A stretch of 64,000 nucleotides of DNA from Hylemonella gracilis ATCC 19624. Lineage in GTDB: Bacteria; Pseudomonadota; Gammaproteobacteria; Burkholderiales; Burkholderiaceae_C. How positions within the stretch are numbered: the first letter of the stretch is position 1; each line of letters begins with the position of its first letter. The translations under genes and the position numbers were made by a program. This document shows, piece after piece, positions 47,560 to 55,657 of the stretch. The stretch is taken from the NCBI RefSeq assembly GCF_000211835.1, contig NZ_AEGR01000056.1:1-64000 (forward strand), written 5' to 3'. Below the pieces are notes generated by a model that was given only the letters and a program-made list of their open reading frames with translations, did no database searches and had not been told where the DNA came from.

Positions 47560-48762
47560 ATGCTCATCGACTTCTTCTACAGCCTGCGCGCAGCCAAGCT
47601 GCCGGTGTCGGTCAAAGAGTACCTGACGCTGCTGGAGGCGCTGAAGGAAGGCGTGGTCGGCCCAGCGTCGGGGGACGGCGAGACGGGCGGCTACAAGGTC
47701 GATGACTTCTATTACCTCAGCCGCGCCACGCTGGTGAAGGACGAGAAGCACTACGACAAGTTCGACCGCGCCTTCTCCGCCTACTTCAAGGGCGTGGAGT
47801 TGCGGGCCGACTTCACGCAAGACATCCCCTTGGAGTGGCTGCGCAAGAACCTGGAACTCCACCTCAGCCCCGAAGAAAAAGCCGCGATCGAGAAGCTGGG
47901 CTGGGACGAGTTGATGGAGACGCTCAAGAAGCGCTTCGAGGAACAGAAGGAACGGCACGAAGGCGGCAACAAGTGGATCGGCACGGGCGGCACCTCGCCC
48001 TTTGGCGCGAACGGCTACAACCCGCAGGGCATCCGCATCGGGCAAGAGAAGGGCCGCAACAAGAGCGCGGTCAAGGTCTGGGACCAGCGGGCCTACCAGG
48101 ACTACGACGACAGCCAGGAACTGGGCACGCGCAACATCAAGGTGGCATTGCGGCGCTTGCGCCGTTTCGCGCGCGAGGGCAACGAACTGGAACTGGCGCT
48201 GGACGACACCATCCGCGCCACGGCGGCCAACGCGGGCTACCTCGATATCAAGCTGGTGCCCGAACGCCACAACAATGTGAAGGTGCTGCTGCTGATGGAC
48301 GTGGGCGGCACCATGGACGAACACATCCAGCGCGTGGAAGAACTGTTCAGCGCGGCCAAGGCCGAGTTCAAGCACCTTGAGTTCTATTACTTCCACAACT
48401 GCGTCTATGACTTCATGTGGAAGAACAACCGCCGCCGCTTCAGCGAGAAGTTCCCGACCTGGGACATCATCCGCAAGTACAACAAGGACTACAAGCTCAT
48501 CTTCGTCGGCGACGCGACCATGAGCCCGTATGAAATCGTCCAGCCCGGCGGTAGCGTCGAATACCACAACGAAGAAGCCGGCGCGGAATGGCTGCAGCGC
48601 CTGACCAACGCCTTTCCCAAATTCGCCTGGATCAACCCCGAACCGCAAGGCGCCTGGCAGTACCGCCAGAGCATCTCCCTCATCCAGCAGTTGATGAACC
48701 AGCGCATGTACCCATTGACCCTGCGCGGCCTGGAAGAAGCAATGCGCCTGCTGACGAAATGA
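47560..48762 (+). CDS. VWA (CoxE-like) domain protein, partner of MoxR
   Basis: A 400-residue protein of the VWA/CoxE family. The first half is helical and charged (SVKEYLTLLEALKEGVVGP and so on). The von Willebrand A domain starts near residue 240, with the metal-binding motif in LLLMDVGGTMDEH (Asp247). The MIDAS is of the DxGGT type used by this group, not the classical DxSxS. It is encoded with a MoxR ATPase, which suggests a joint chaperone role. The product is cytoplasmic, with no signal or membrane segment. Confidence 0.9.
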   Translation: MLIDFFYSLRAAKLPVSVKEYLTLLEALKEGVVGPASGDGETGGYKVDDFYYLSRATLVKDEKHYDKFDRAFSAYFKGVELRADFTQDIPLEWLRKNLELHLSPEEKAAIEKLGWDELMETLKKRFEEQKERHEGGNKWIGTGGTSPFGANGYNPQGIRIGQEKGRNKSAVKVWDQRAYQDYDDSQELGTRNIKVALRRLRRFAREGNELELALDDTIRATAANAGYLDIKLVPERHNNVKVLLLMDVGGTMDEHIQRVEELFSAAKAEFKHLEFYYFHNCVYDFMWKNNRRRFSEKFPTWDIIRKYNKDYKLIFVGDATMSPYEIVQPGGSVEYHNEEAGAEWLQRLTNAFPKFAWINPEPQGAWQYRQSISLIQQLMNQRMYPLTLRGLEEAMRLLTK

Positions 48763-48776
48763 TGGAACGCCCCCTG

Positions 48777-48800
48777 CCCTTCCCCCTTGAGGGGGAAGGG
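48777..48800. repeat. GC-rich extragenic hairpin after the VWA gene
   Basis: Arms CCCTTCCCCC and GGGGGAAGGG around a TTGA loop, just downstream of the VWA gene stop. There is no T-run, so it is more likely an extragenic palindrome, or a transcript-end stabiliser, than an intrinsic terminator. Its role is unknown. Confidence 0.5.
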
Positions 48801-48867
48801 TTGGGACGGGGGTGAACTGAGGCGGCCGTCGACGGGGGAGGCAAAGGCCATAAAATGGCCTGCCTCC

Positions 48868-48942
48868 GCCGCCGTAGTTCAATGGATAGAACGAGCGCCT
48901 CCTAAGCGCTAGATACAGGTTCGATTCCTGTCGGGGGCGCCA
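48868..48942 (+). tRNA. tRNA-Arg (anticodon CCT)
   Basis: A 75-nt tRNA with encoded CCA. The D arm is GTTC/GAAC, the anticodon stem AGCGC/GCGCT encloses the loop CTCCTAA with anticodon CCT, and the T arm is ACAGG, TTCGATT, CCTGT. The acceptor arms GCCGCCG and CGGGGGC pair at six of seven positions; position 4:69 is a G-G mismatch. It reads AGG codons. It is followed by an AbrB/PIN toxin-antitoxin pair. Confidence 0.95.
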
Positions 48943-48970
48943 CACCGTCCCTTCGCCACGCCGAAAGCCC

Positions 48971-49210
48971 ATGAACCTTCAAGCTTCGAAATCGGACCAC
49001 GGCCTGGTCCTGCGCCTGCCCGAAGAATTCGTGCGCCGCCACGGCTTGCAAGATGGCGCCAAGCTCCAAGCCGAGATCAGCAAGGATGGCGCGCTCACGC
49101 TCAAGCCTGCGGGCTGGGATCGCGCCGCTTTCGCGGCGGAGCTCGATGCCTCGCGCACGGCCTTGCCGGCCAGCCGGGCCGCTCTCGAATCCCTGCGCAG
49201 CGGCGTTTGA
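48971..49210 (+). CDS. AbrB/MazE-like antitoxin
   Basis: A 79-residue protein with a SpoVT/AbrB-type swapped-hairpin DNA-binding domain (LQASKSDHGLVLRLPEEFVR and LQDGAKLQAEISKDGALTL). The C-terminal tail is probably disordered and wraps the toxin. It is followed 43 bp downstream by a PIN-domain gene, giving a VapBC-like arrangement. It begins 28 bp after tRNA-Arg. Confidence 0.85.
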   Translation: MNLQASKSDHGLVLRLPEEFVRRHGLQDGAKLQAEISKDGALTLKPAGWDRAAFAAELDASRTALPASRAALESLRSGV

Positions 49211-49253
49211 GCCCCGCTGCACGGACCCTCGCTCACGTCATTTCCCCGGACCG

Positions 49254-49682
49254 ATGATCTACGTCGACACCACCGTGATTGCCGCCCTCCTGATGCAGGA
49301 GCCCAACAGCGCGGCCGCCGCCAGTTGGTACACCGCCAGCGAGGACGAGTTGGTCTCCAGTGTCTGGACCATGACCGAGTTCAGCCAAGTGCTGGGCTGG
49401 AAGCAACGCAGCCAGCAATTGAATGCCGATCAGGCACGAAGCGTTTGGGACTGTTTCCAACGATTGATCGGCAATGACTTGCGCCTGTTGCCCTTGGACG
49501 CGCTGGATTACCACCGCGCCTCGCAGACGGCCCAAGATCCCGCCAGCCAGCTCAGCGCATCGGAAGCCCTGCACTTGGCCTGCGCCGAACGTGCCCATGC
49601 CCAGGGCGTTGCGACGCTCAACGAAGCCTTGGCTCGACAGGCGCAGAAGCTCAAAATCAAGCCGGTACCCCTCACGGCATAA
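49254..49682 (+). CDS. PIN-domain (VapC-like) toxin with altered active site
   Basis: A 142-residue PIN-domain protein, normal VapC length. It starts MIYVDTTVIAALLMQE with the first catalytic Asp (D5); the second acidic residue is Glu42 (TMTEFSQV). The third acidic position is Glu104 (SASEALHLAC) where most family members have Asp, and the fourth is Asn123 (ATLNEAL) in place of Asp. VapC toxins cleave RNA, often tRNA; these changes may weaken activity. Upstream antitoxin gene supports the pairing. Confidence 0.85.
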   Translation: MIYVDTTVIAALLMQEPNSAAAASWYTASEDELVSSVWTMTEFSQVLGWKQRSQQLNADQARSVWDCFQRLIGNDLRLLPLDALDYHRASQTAQDPASQLSASEALHLACAERAHAQGVATLNEALARQAQKLKIKPVPLTA

Positions 49683-50003
49683 GGGCCGAATCACTCGCCC
49701 TAACGACGGCGAACAGCGCCCACGCAGTCTCGCGCATCAAACGCTTTTGTATCCACCCGTATCGACCTCTCACATTGTCGACACGAAGGCGGGAAAGCCG
49801 ACTGCCCCTGCGATACAAAGCTACAAACCCATACAAATCGCCTGGCGCCAGCCGTGGTGCCTCGCGCTCACATCCGGCACACTGCCGCGGTTGCCGCCCA
49901 TCAGCCGGCGCCACGCCAGTCTTTGGCGACTTGGCCCCACGGCGCGGCCCCATGAACCAGCGCGGCTCGGCGTCCTTGGACGCAGCCGGTTTCATTCGCC
50001 ACC
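49683..50003. other. Gene-free stretch between the toxin and the CsoR/FrmR-family gene
   Basis: About 320 bases with no convincing coding frame; open frames here do not resemble protein families. It holds a distant inverted repeat (TTTGTATC at 49746 and GATACAAA at 49812) in an AT-richer part, which might belong to regulation of the CsoR/FrmR-family gene. No promoter hexamers could be assigned with confidence. Confidence 0.5.
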
Positions 50004-50327
50004 ATGCCCAGAACCGTCAATCCCACCAAGAAGACCAGCGCCGCGCGCAACAGCTCGGCGCAAACGCATGCAGAGCACCAGAAAGACGTGATCAATCGGC
50101 TGCGCCGCATCGAAGGTCAGGTGCGTGGCGTGATCGAGATGATCCAGACCGAGCGCAGCAACGAGGAGTTGGCGCTGCAGATGTCCGCCGTGCGTAAGGC
50201 CATGGACAAGGCCTTCTACCGCCTGATTGCCTGCCATGTCCAGGAGGCCATGGGCGCCAAGCAGAGCGACCCGCGAGTGAAGAAGGACATCGAGCGGGTC
50301 ACCCGACTTCTCGAAAAATTCGGCTGA
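50004..50327 (+). CDS. CsoR/RcnR/FrmR family (DUF156) regulator lacking the usual cysteine
   Basis: A 107-residue helical regulator with the conserved block VINRLRRIEGQVRGVIEMI and LALQMSAVRKAMDKAFYRLI. In CsoR and FrmR, a conserved Cys sits just before the second helix; here that position is Asn53. The conserved His is kept (His78, beside Cys77), and no other Cys exists. The N-terminus carries a Lys/Ser/Thr-rich extension. It is therefore probably not a classical copper or formaldehyde sensor. There is no neighbouring metal or formaldehyde gene. Confidence 0.88.
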   Translation: MPRTVNPTKKTSAARNSSAQTHAEHQKDVINRLRRIEGQVRGVIEMIQTERSNEELALQMSAVRKAMDKAFYRLIACHVQEAMGAKQSDPRVKKDIERVTRLLEKFG

Positions 50328-50422
50328 TCCGCGGGGCGGCAAAAACATTCCCTGCAAGTCTGCCCAGCAAGTAGACCTGCCATCCCGGCAGCGGCGCGTT
50401 CGCCGCTGCATAGAATGCCTGC

Positions 50423-51319
50423 ATGGCCAATACCCTGAACGGCAAACTCGTCGTGGCGATTTCGTCGCGCGCCCTCTTTGACTTCGAAGAAGAGAACACC
50501 CTCTTCGAGCAGAGCGACGACCGGGCCTACATGAAATTGCAGCTCGAGAAACTTGACGTCCCGGCCAAGCCAGGCGTCGCGTTCTCCATGGTGCGCAAGC
50601 TGCTGGCCTTCAATGATGCGCAAGCGCAACGGGTCGAAGTCGCCATCCTGTCTCGCAATGACCCGGTCTCGGGCATGCGGGTCTTTCGCTCCGCGCAACA
50701 TTACGGCCTACCCATCGTGCGGGGCAGCTTCACGCGCGGTCAATCGCCTTGGCGCTACCTCAAACCGCTGCGGGCCAACCTGTTTCTGTCAGCCAATCCG
50801 CAGGATGTGCGCGCCGCCTTGAGCGAAGGCTTCGCGGCAGCCACCGTCGCGACCCACTCCGCGCGGGCGGCGGACCGGCACCCAACCGAAGTGCGCATCG
50901 CCTTCGACGGCGACGCCGTGCTGTTCGACGACGAGGCGGAGCGGGTGTACCAGTCCTCGGGGCTGACGGCCTTCCAGCAGCATGAACAGGACAAGGCGCT
51001 CACGCCGCTTTCCGCTGGCCCCTTCAAACCCCTGCTTGCCGCCCTGCACCGCCTGCAGCAAGAGGGCACGCCCAGCATGCGCATCCGCACCGCGCTGGTC
51101 ACGGCGCGCAGCGCGCCCGCGCACGAGCGAGCGATCCGCACGCTGATGAACTGGAACATCGAGGTGGACGAAGCCATGTTCCTGGGCGGATTGGAGAAAG
51201 GCGAATTTCTGCGCGAGTTCGAACCCGATTTCTTCTTCGACGATCAGGTCGGCCACGTCAATTCCGCCGCGGCGCATGTGCCCGCCGGTCACGTGGACAG
51301 CGGCATCTCCAACGCCTAG
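50423..51319 (+). CDS. 5'-Nucleotidase (PF06189 family)
   Basis: A 298-residue cytosolic 5'-nucleotidase. The start, LVVAISSRALFDFEEENTLFE, gives the DFEEEN-type motif of this family. QPVRGSFTRGQSPWRYLKPLRANLFLSAN-like sequence, VRIAFDGDAVLFDDEAERVY (an HAD-type acidic motif) and DEAMFLGGLEKGEFLREFEPDFFFDDQ follow. It dephosphorylates nucleoside monophosphates; specificity cannot be read from the sequence. It is convergent with queC. Confidence 0.9.
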   Translation: MANTLNGKLVVAISSRALFDFEEENTLFEQSDDRAYMKLQLEKLDVPAKPGVAFSMVRKLLAFNDAQAQRVEVAILSRNDPVSGMRVFRSAQHYGLPIVRGSFTRGQSPWRYLKPLRANLFLSANPQDVRAALSEGFAAATVATHSARAADRHPTEVRIAFDGDAVLFDDEAERVYQSSGLTAFQQHEQDKALTPLSAGPFKPLLAALHRLQQEGTPSMRIRTALVTARSAPAHERAIRTLMNWNIEVDEAMFLGGLEKGEFLREFEPDFFFDDQVGHVNSAAAHVPAGHVDSGISNA

Positions 51320-51328
51320 GCTGAAGAC

Positions 51329-52033
51329 CTAGGTCGAGACAGGCGCCTGGTAACGCTCCCAGCCCCGCGCCCGCAGTTCGCAAGCCGGGCAGTGGCCGCA
51401 ACCGTAGCCCCAGGCATGGCGATGGTCGCGCTCGCCCAGGTAGCAGGTGTGGGTGTGCTCGACGATCAGTTCCACCAACCGCTTGCCGCCCAGTGTTTCA
51501 GCCAGGCGCCAAGTCTCGGCCTTGTCGATCCACATCAGTGGCGTCTCGATCAGCAGACGCTTGTCCATGCCCAGCGACAGCGCCAGCTGCATGGCCTTCA
51601 TGGTGTCGTCACGGCAATCGGGGTAGCCGGAAAAATCGGTCTCACAGACACCGGTCACCAGGACCTGCAGATCACGCCGGTAGGCCACCGCCGCCGCCAG
51701 CGTCAGGAACAGCAGATTGCGTCCCGGCACGAAGGTGTTGGGCAGGCCATTGGCCTGCATCTGAAACTCCGTCTCGCGCGTCAGCGAGGTCTCGCTGACC
51801 GCGCCGAGCACGGCCACGTCCAGCAGATGGTCCTGCCCCAGTCGGCTGGCCCAATGCGGGTAGGCGCGGCGCAGCTCATCCAGCACGCGCAACCGGGCAT
51901 CCAGCTCCACGACATGGCGCTGGCGATAGTCGAAGGCGATGGTTTCAACGCGCTCGTAGCGGCTGAGCGCGTGGGCCAGGCAGGTGGTGGAATCCTGGCC
52001 GCCGGAAAACAGAACAAGTGCTGACGTGTGCAT
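51329..52033 (-). CDS. queC: 7-Cyano-7-deazaguanine synthase QueC
   Basis: A 234-residue ATP-dependent enzyme that turns 7-carboxy-7-deazaguanine to preQ0 in queuosine synthesis. The PP-loop is [16 protein letters not shown] (SGGQDS at residues 10-15). The zinc site near the C-terminus has four Cys within [27 protein letters not shown]-like sequence ([11 protein letters not shown] pattern). The start at 52033 has no clear ribosome binding site and lies in a strong inverted repeat (see findings). Confidence 0.95.
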   Translation of the reverse strand: MHTSALVLFSGGQDSTTCLAHALSRYERVETIAFDYRQRHVVELDARLRVLDELRRAYPHWASRLGQDHLLDVAVLGAVSETSLTRETEFQMQANGLPNTFVPGRNLLFLTLAAAVAYRRDLQVLVTGVCETDFSGYPDCRDDTMKAMQLALSLGMDKRLLIETPLMWIDKAETWRLAETLGGKRLVELIVEHTHTCYLGERDHRHAWGYGCGHCPACELRARGWERYQAPVST

Positions 52034-52057
52034 GCATGGATATTAGGTCATGCATGC
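52030..52057. repeat. Inverted repeat over the queC start
   Basis: Perfect 9-base arms GCATGCATG and CATGCATGC, ten bases apart, covering the queC ATG. The loop contains TAATAT on the queC strand, resembling a -10 box only a few bases from the ATG. A regulatory role is possible. Confidence 0.55.
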
Positions 52058-52070
52058 GACCGCATCGGAC

Positions 52071-52622
52071 TCACTCAGCCTTTCCGGGCTCCTTGATCTG
52101 GGTGGGTGAGTACGTCAGAACTTCCTTGGCGATATCGCCAGGGGCATTCAGAGGATCCACCTGACGGTTGGTCGCCTGCACTGGGGTCTGTGCCTGCTGC
52201 TGGACCGTCGGGTTCTGGTTCGGCTGGTTCTGCAAGAAGATTTCCACGACGCGGGCACTCGCACTCCAGACCGAGGCGATGTGACGCGTCAGCATTTCGG
52301 ACAGTGGCTCCTTGGGCGGTTCTTCTTTTTCAGGCAGCTTGGAGGCTTCTTCCTTGCTCAAAGTCCAGTCGCGCGCGGAGTTGTCCGCGCCGCTGCCTTG
52401 CGAGGGGTCAGACTGCGCCTGGGCGCCGGCGCTGGCTTGGGCCTGCAGCGCCGGGTTGATGGCGTTGATCACGCCCGGGCTCGACGCCGCAGCGTCAGGC
52501 GCAGGCTGATTAACGGGCGCGACCGGTGCGACCTTGGCTTGCGGCGCGACCATGACTTCGACGCCCGCAGGCCACAAAGGCGGTCGTTCCAATACCGTTC
52601 GATCAATGCTAGGCAGTTCCAT
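52071..52622 (-). CDS. Hypothetical protein, Pro/Ala/Gln-rich
   Basis: A 183-residue protein with no recognised domain. The first half is Pro/Ala/Val-rich with a run of valines and prolines (VAPQAKVAPVAPVNQPAPDA). A charged central helix region follows (SKEEASKLPEKEEPPKEP), then a possible helix LTRHIASVWSASARVVEIFL and a Gln/Asn-rich tail. No signal peptide or transmembrane segment is evident. It is 38 bp upstream of queC on the same strand, so may be co-transcribed. The coding call rests on its codon use and plausible frame only. Confidence 0.6.
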   Translation of the reverse strand: MELPSIDRTVLERPPLWPAGVEVMVAPQAKVAPVAPVNQPAPDAAASSPGVINAINPALQAQASAGAQAQSDPSQGSGADNSARDWTLSKEEASKLPEKEEPPKEPLSEMLTRHIASVWSASARVVEIFLQNQPNQNPTVQQQAQTPVQATNRQVDPLNAPGDIAKEVLTYSPTQIKEPGKAE

Positions 52623-52964
52623 GACTCATTCCCCCACCCCCGACCCGCCACCCGAGAGTAATAGATTTTCCTTTGGCGTATTTCGGTTAACGGCAGCAAA
52701 CACAAAAGCTTGAGCCCTCAATTTGTAACTTTTCTCGGTTTTTCGAAGCCTTTCCGCAAGCATGAACCTATATGGCTGAAAACGGAAGCAAAAAACAGAC
52801 CTTTTGATGCCATCAGCACGAGCCAGCGGTCAGATTCTGCATTCATTTGCGGGTTTACCCTGATTTTCCAAGCAAGGTATGCGACCACCAGCCCAGACTC
52901 CGGGAACATTCCGGCTGAGCGGCCAACGGGCAATTGAATGCAAGCGCCCCCCAACACAAATCTC
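52623..52964. other. Gene-free, lower-GC stretch upstream of the unknown protein gene
   Basis: About 340 bases with visibly more A/T than the neighbours. The only open frame of note (52710-52937) has no family features and I do not support it. The stretch probably contains the promoter for the hypothetical gene at 52071 and the transcription end of glmS; no hairpin with T-run was found. Confidence 0.5.
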
Positions 52965-54830
52965 TCATTCGACCGTGACACTCTTGGCCAGATTTCGAGG
53001 CTTGTCGACATCGGTCCCACGCGCCAGCGCGGTGTGGTACGCCAGAAGTTGCAGCGGCACGACGTGCAGCAGTGGCGACAGCGCGCCGTAGTGCTCGGGC
53101 ATGCGGATGACGTGCAGGCCTTCCCCGCTTTCAATCCGTGTGTCGGCATCGGCGAGCACATAGAGCACGCCCCCGCGGGCACGAACCTCCTGCATATTGC
53201 TCTTGAGTTTTTCCAGCAAGGCGTCGTGGGGGGCCACGGTGACGACCGGCATGTCCGAGGTCACGAGGGCCAGGGGACCGTGCTTGAGTTCACCGGCCGG
53301 GTAGGCCTCGGCATGGATGTAGCTGATTTCCTTGAGCTTGAGCGCGCCTTCCAGCGCGATGGGGTAATGCAGACCACGCCCCAGGAAGAGCGCGTTCTGC
53401 ATGCGCGCGAAGTCTTCCGCCCAGCTCATCACCTGAGGCTCAAGCGCCAGCACCGCTTGCAAGGCCACGGGCAAGTGGCGCATGGCCTTGAGGTGCTGCG
53501 CCTCCTCCCCCTCGCTCAAATTGCCACGCATCTGCGCCAGCACCAAGGTCAACAGAAAGAGCGCGGCCAGCTGGGTGGTGAAGGCCTTGGTGCTGGCCAC
53601 GCCGATTTCCACGCCCGCGCGGGTCACGTAGGACAGCTTGCACTCGCGCACCATGGCGCTGGTCGCCACATTGCAGATGGTCAGGGTCTGGGTCATGCCC
53701 AGGCTCTGTGCGTGACGCAGGGCCGCCAAGGTATCGGCCGTCTCGCCGCTCTGACTGATGGTCACGACCAGGGTCCGCGGATCAGGCACCGAATCGCGGT
53801 AGCGGTATTCGCTGGCCACCTCGACCTGGGTCGGGATCTTGGCGATGCTTTCCAGCCAGTACTTGGCCGCGCAGCCGCTGTAATAGCTGGTGCCGCACGC
53901 CAGGATCAGCACCTTGTCGATCTCCTTGAAGACCTTGTAGGCGCCGTCGCCGAAGAGCTCGGGCACGATGCCTTCCACGCCCTCCAGGGTGTCGGCGATG
54001 GCGCGCGGCTGCTCGAAGATTTCCTTCTGCATGTAGTGGCGGTAGGGGCCCAGCTCGGCTGCGCCGCTGTGGGCCTGCACCGTGCGCACGGGGCGTTGCG
54101 CCGGCTTGTGGTCCTTGCCCACGATCCAGTGCTTGCCCAGTTGAATGTCCACCACATCGCCTTCTTCAAGGTAGACGATCTGGTCGGTCACACCAGCCAG
54201 GGCCATGGCGTCGCTGGCCAGGTAGTTGGCGTCGCCATCCCCGTTGTCCTTCTTGCCCACGCCCAAGATGAGCGGCGAGCCCGCACGGGCGCCCACCACG
54301 CGGTGCGGCTCGTCTTTGTGGAAAACCGCGATCGCGTAGGCGCCCTGCATTTGCCGGGTCGCCGCCTTGACGGCTTCGAACAAATCGCCTTCGTACAAGG
54401 AGTCGATCAGGTGCGTGATGACCTCGGTGTCGGTCTGGCTGACGAACACGTACCCGCGCTTTTGCAGCGCGGCGCGCAGCTCCTCGTAGTTCTCGATGAT
54501 GCCGTTGTGCACCAGGGCCACACGGGCCGGCTTGGCCGCGGCGTCGGCCCCGGCCCCATGGCTGAAATGCGGGTGCGCGTTGTGCACGGCGGGCGCGCCA
54601 TGCGTGGCCCAGCGCGTGTGCGCGATGCCCGTGTAGCCCTGCACCCCATCGCGCTGCACCTGCTCCATCAGCTCGGCCACCCGCGCCGTACTGCGCGCGC
54701 GCTGCGGTCCGCCAGTGGTGTGCACGGCCACGCCGCAAGAGTCATACCCCCGGTACTCAAGCCGCTGCAGGCCCTGCACCAGCACAGGAACGATGTTGCG
54801 CTGGGAAACGGCGCCGACGATGCCACACAT
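52965..54830 (-). CDS. glmS: Glutamine-fructose-6-phosphate aminotransferase (isomerizing)
   Basis: A 621-residue enzyme making glucosamine-6-phosphate for cell-wall and LPS precursors. After the initiator Met, Cys2 is the glutaminase nucleophile ([12 protein letters not shown]); the start at 54830 is fixed by this. The glutaminase domain has [16 protein letters not shown]. Two SIS isomerase domains follow ([32 protein letters not shown]), ending [11 protein letters not shown]. It is divergent from an Lrp-type gene. The glmU gene is nearby but not co-transcribed. Confidence 0.97.
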   Translation of the reverse strand: MCGIVGAVSQRNIVPVLVQGLQRLEYRGYDSCGVAVHTTGGPQRARSTARVAELMEQVQRDGVQGYTGIAHTRWATHGAPAVHNAHPHFSHGAGADAAAKPARVALVHNGIIENYEELRAALQKRGYVFVSQTDTEVITHLIDSLYEGDLFEAVKAATRQMQGAYAIAVFHKDEPHRVVGARAGSPLILGVGKKDNGDGDANYLASDAMALAGVTDQIVYLEEGDVVDIQLGKHWIVGKDHKPAQRPVRTVQAHSGAAELGPYRHYMQKEIFEQPRAIADTLEGVEGIVPELFGDGAYKVFKEIDKVLILACGTSYYSGCAAKYWLESIAKIPTQVEVASEYRYRDSVPDPRTLVVTISQSGETADTLAALRHAQSLGMTQTLTICNVATSAMVRECKLSYVTRAGVEIGVASTKAFTTQLAALFLLTLVLAQMRGNLSEGEEAQHLKAMRHLPVALQAVLALEPQVMSWAEDFARMQNALFLGRGLHYPIALEGALKLKEISYIHAEAYPAGELKHGPLALVTSDMPVVTVAPHDALLEKLKSNMQEVRARGGVLYVLADADTRIESGEGLHVIRMPEHYGALSPLLHVVPLQLLAYHTALARGTDVDKPRNLAKSVTVE

Positions 54831-54967
54831 GGAAAAGCTCACTTTGAGTTGGAATGCCTCGATGGTAGAAGCTCAAACAAGAAATATCTCATTGATATTC
54901 GATGCTCCATGAACGAAAATTCCGCCAACCTGAAATTAAGCACATTTATTTCATAGAAATATTAAAA

Positions 54968-55468
54968 ATGGAATATTCAACCGGCACCAAACTCGATGCG
55001 ATCGACCTGCTTCTGCTGGATGCGCTGCAGCAGGACAGCAGCCTGAGCAACCAGTCCCTGGCCGAGCGCGCGCACATCTCGCCCCCCACCTGCCTGCGCC
55101 GCGTCAAGCGCTTGGTCGAGGATGGTGTGATTGAGCGGCAAATCGCCATCTTGAGTGCCGACAGGCTCGCGCACTTGCTCGGCCACGGCCTGCAGGCCAT
55201 CGTGGAAATCACGCTGGAACGCCAGGGCGAGGAGGCCCTGACGGCCTTTGAGCAACGCGTCGTGCAGGACGGCGCCGTGCAGCAGTGCTACCGCGTCTCG
55301 CCCGGGCCGGACTTCGTGCTCATCGTCCAAACGCGCGACATGCCGGACTACCTGGCACTGACGCAACGCCTCTTCACCAGCGACGCCAATGTCCGCAATG
55401 TGAAAACCTACTTCAGCACCAAGCGCGGGAAATTCGGAGCACAGATTCCCTTGCCGTCCAAACCCTGA
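54968..55468 (+). CDS. Lrp/AsnC family transcriptional regulator
   Basis: A 166-residue protein with an N-terminal helix-turn-helix (LDAIDLLLLDALQQDSSLSN and LAERAHISPPTCLRRVKRLVEDGVI) and a C-terminal RAM ligand-binding domain (QAIVEITLERQGEEAL). The ATG at 54968 has an AT-rich leader. It is divergent from glmS, 137 bp away, in an unusually AT-rich intergenic patch, and may control itself or glmS; no known ligand can be assigned. Confidence 0.93.
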   Translation: MEYSTGTKLDAIDLLLLDALQQDSSLSNQSLAERAHISPPTCLRRVKRLVEDGVIERQIAILSADRLAHLLGHGLQAIVEITLERQGEEALTAFEQRVVQDGAVQQCYRVSPGPDFVLIVQTRDMPDYLALTQRLFTSDANVRNVKTYFSTKRGKFGAQIPLPSKP

Positions 55469-55657
55469 CAACAACGGCATCGGACACAGGACACTCCCCC
55501 GGATCGCCTGCCGCCTCAAGGACGCGTTGGGCCGGGGGAACCCGACGATTTCGATTTGCGCAGCAACTCACATGAGGAGCGGTCCCCCGGCCCAATGCGC
55601 CCGGGAGCGCCCACAGACAGAGCCAGATCCATGGCCAGCCCGAAAGCCCGGCAAGGG

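Noticed and set aside
46876-48972. A long antisense frame across the GNAT and VWA genes
   Set aside because: The plus-strand genes have clear domains; the antisense frame even runs into the tRNA gene.
48943-49682. Integration site (att) at tRNA-Arg
   Set aside because: No direct repeat of the tRNA 3' end and no integrase were seen, so the toxin-antitoxin pair cannot be called an island.
49775-50197. Frame overlapping the gap before the CsoR/FrmR-family gene
   Set aside because: It overlaps the well-supported regulator in another frame and looks like noise.
52710-52937. 75-codon frame in the low-GC gap
   Set aside because: No domain, no credible start signal and composition like random translation of AT-rich DNA.
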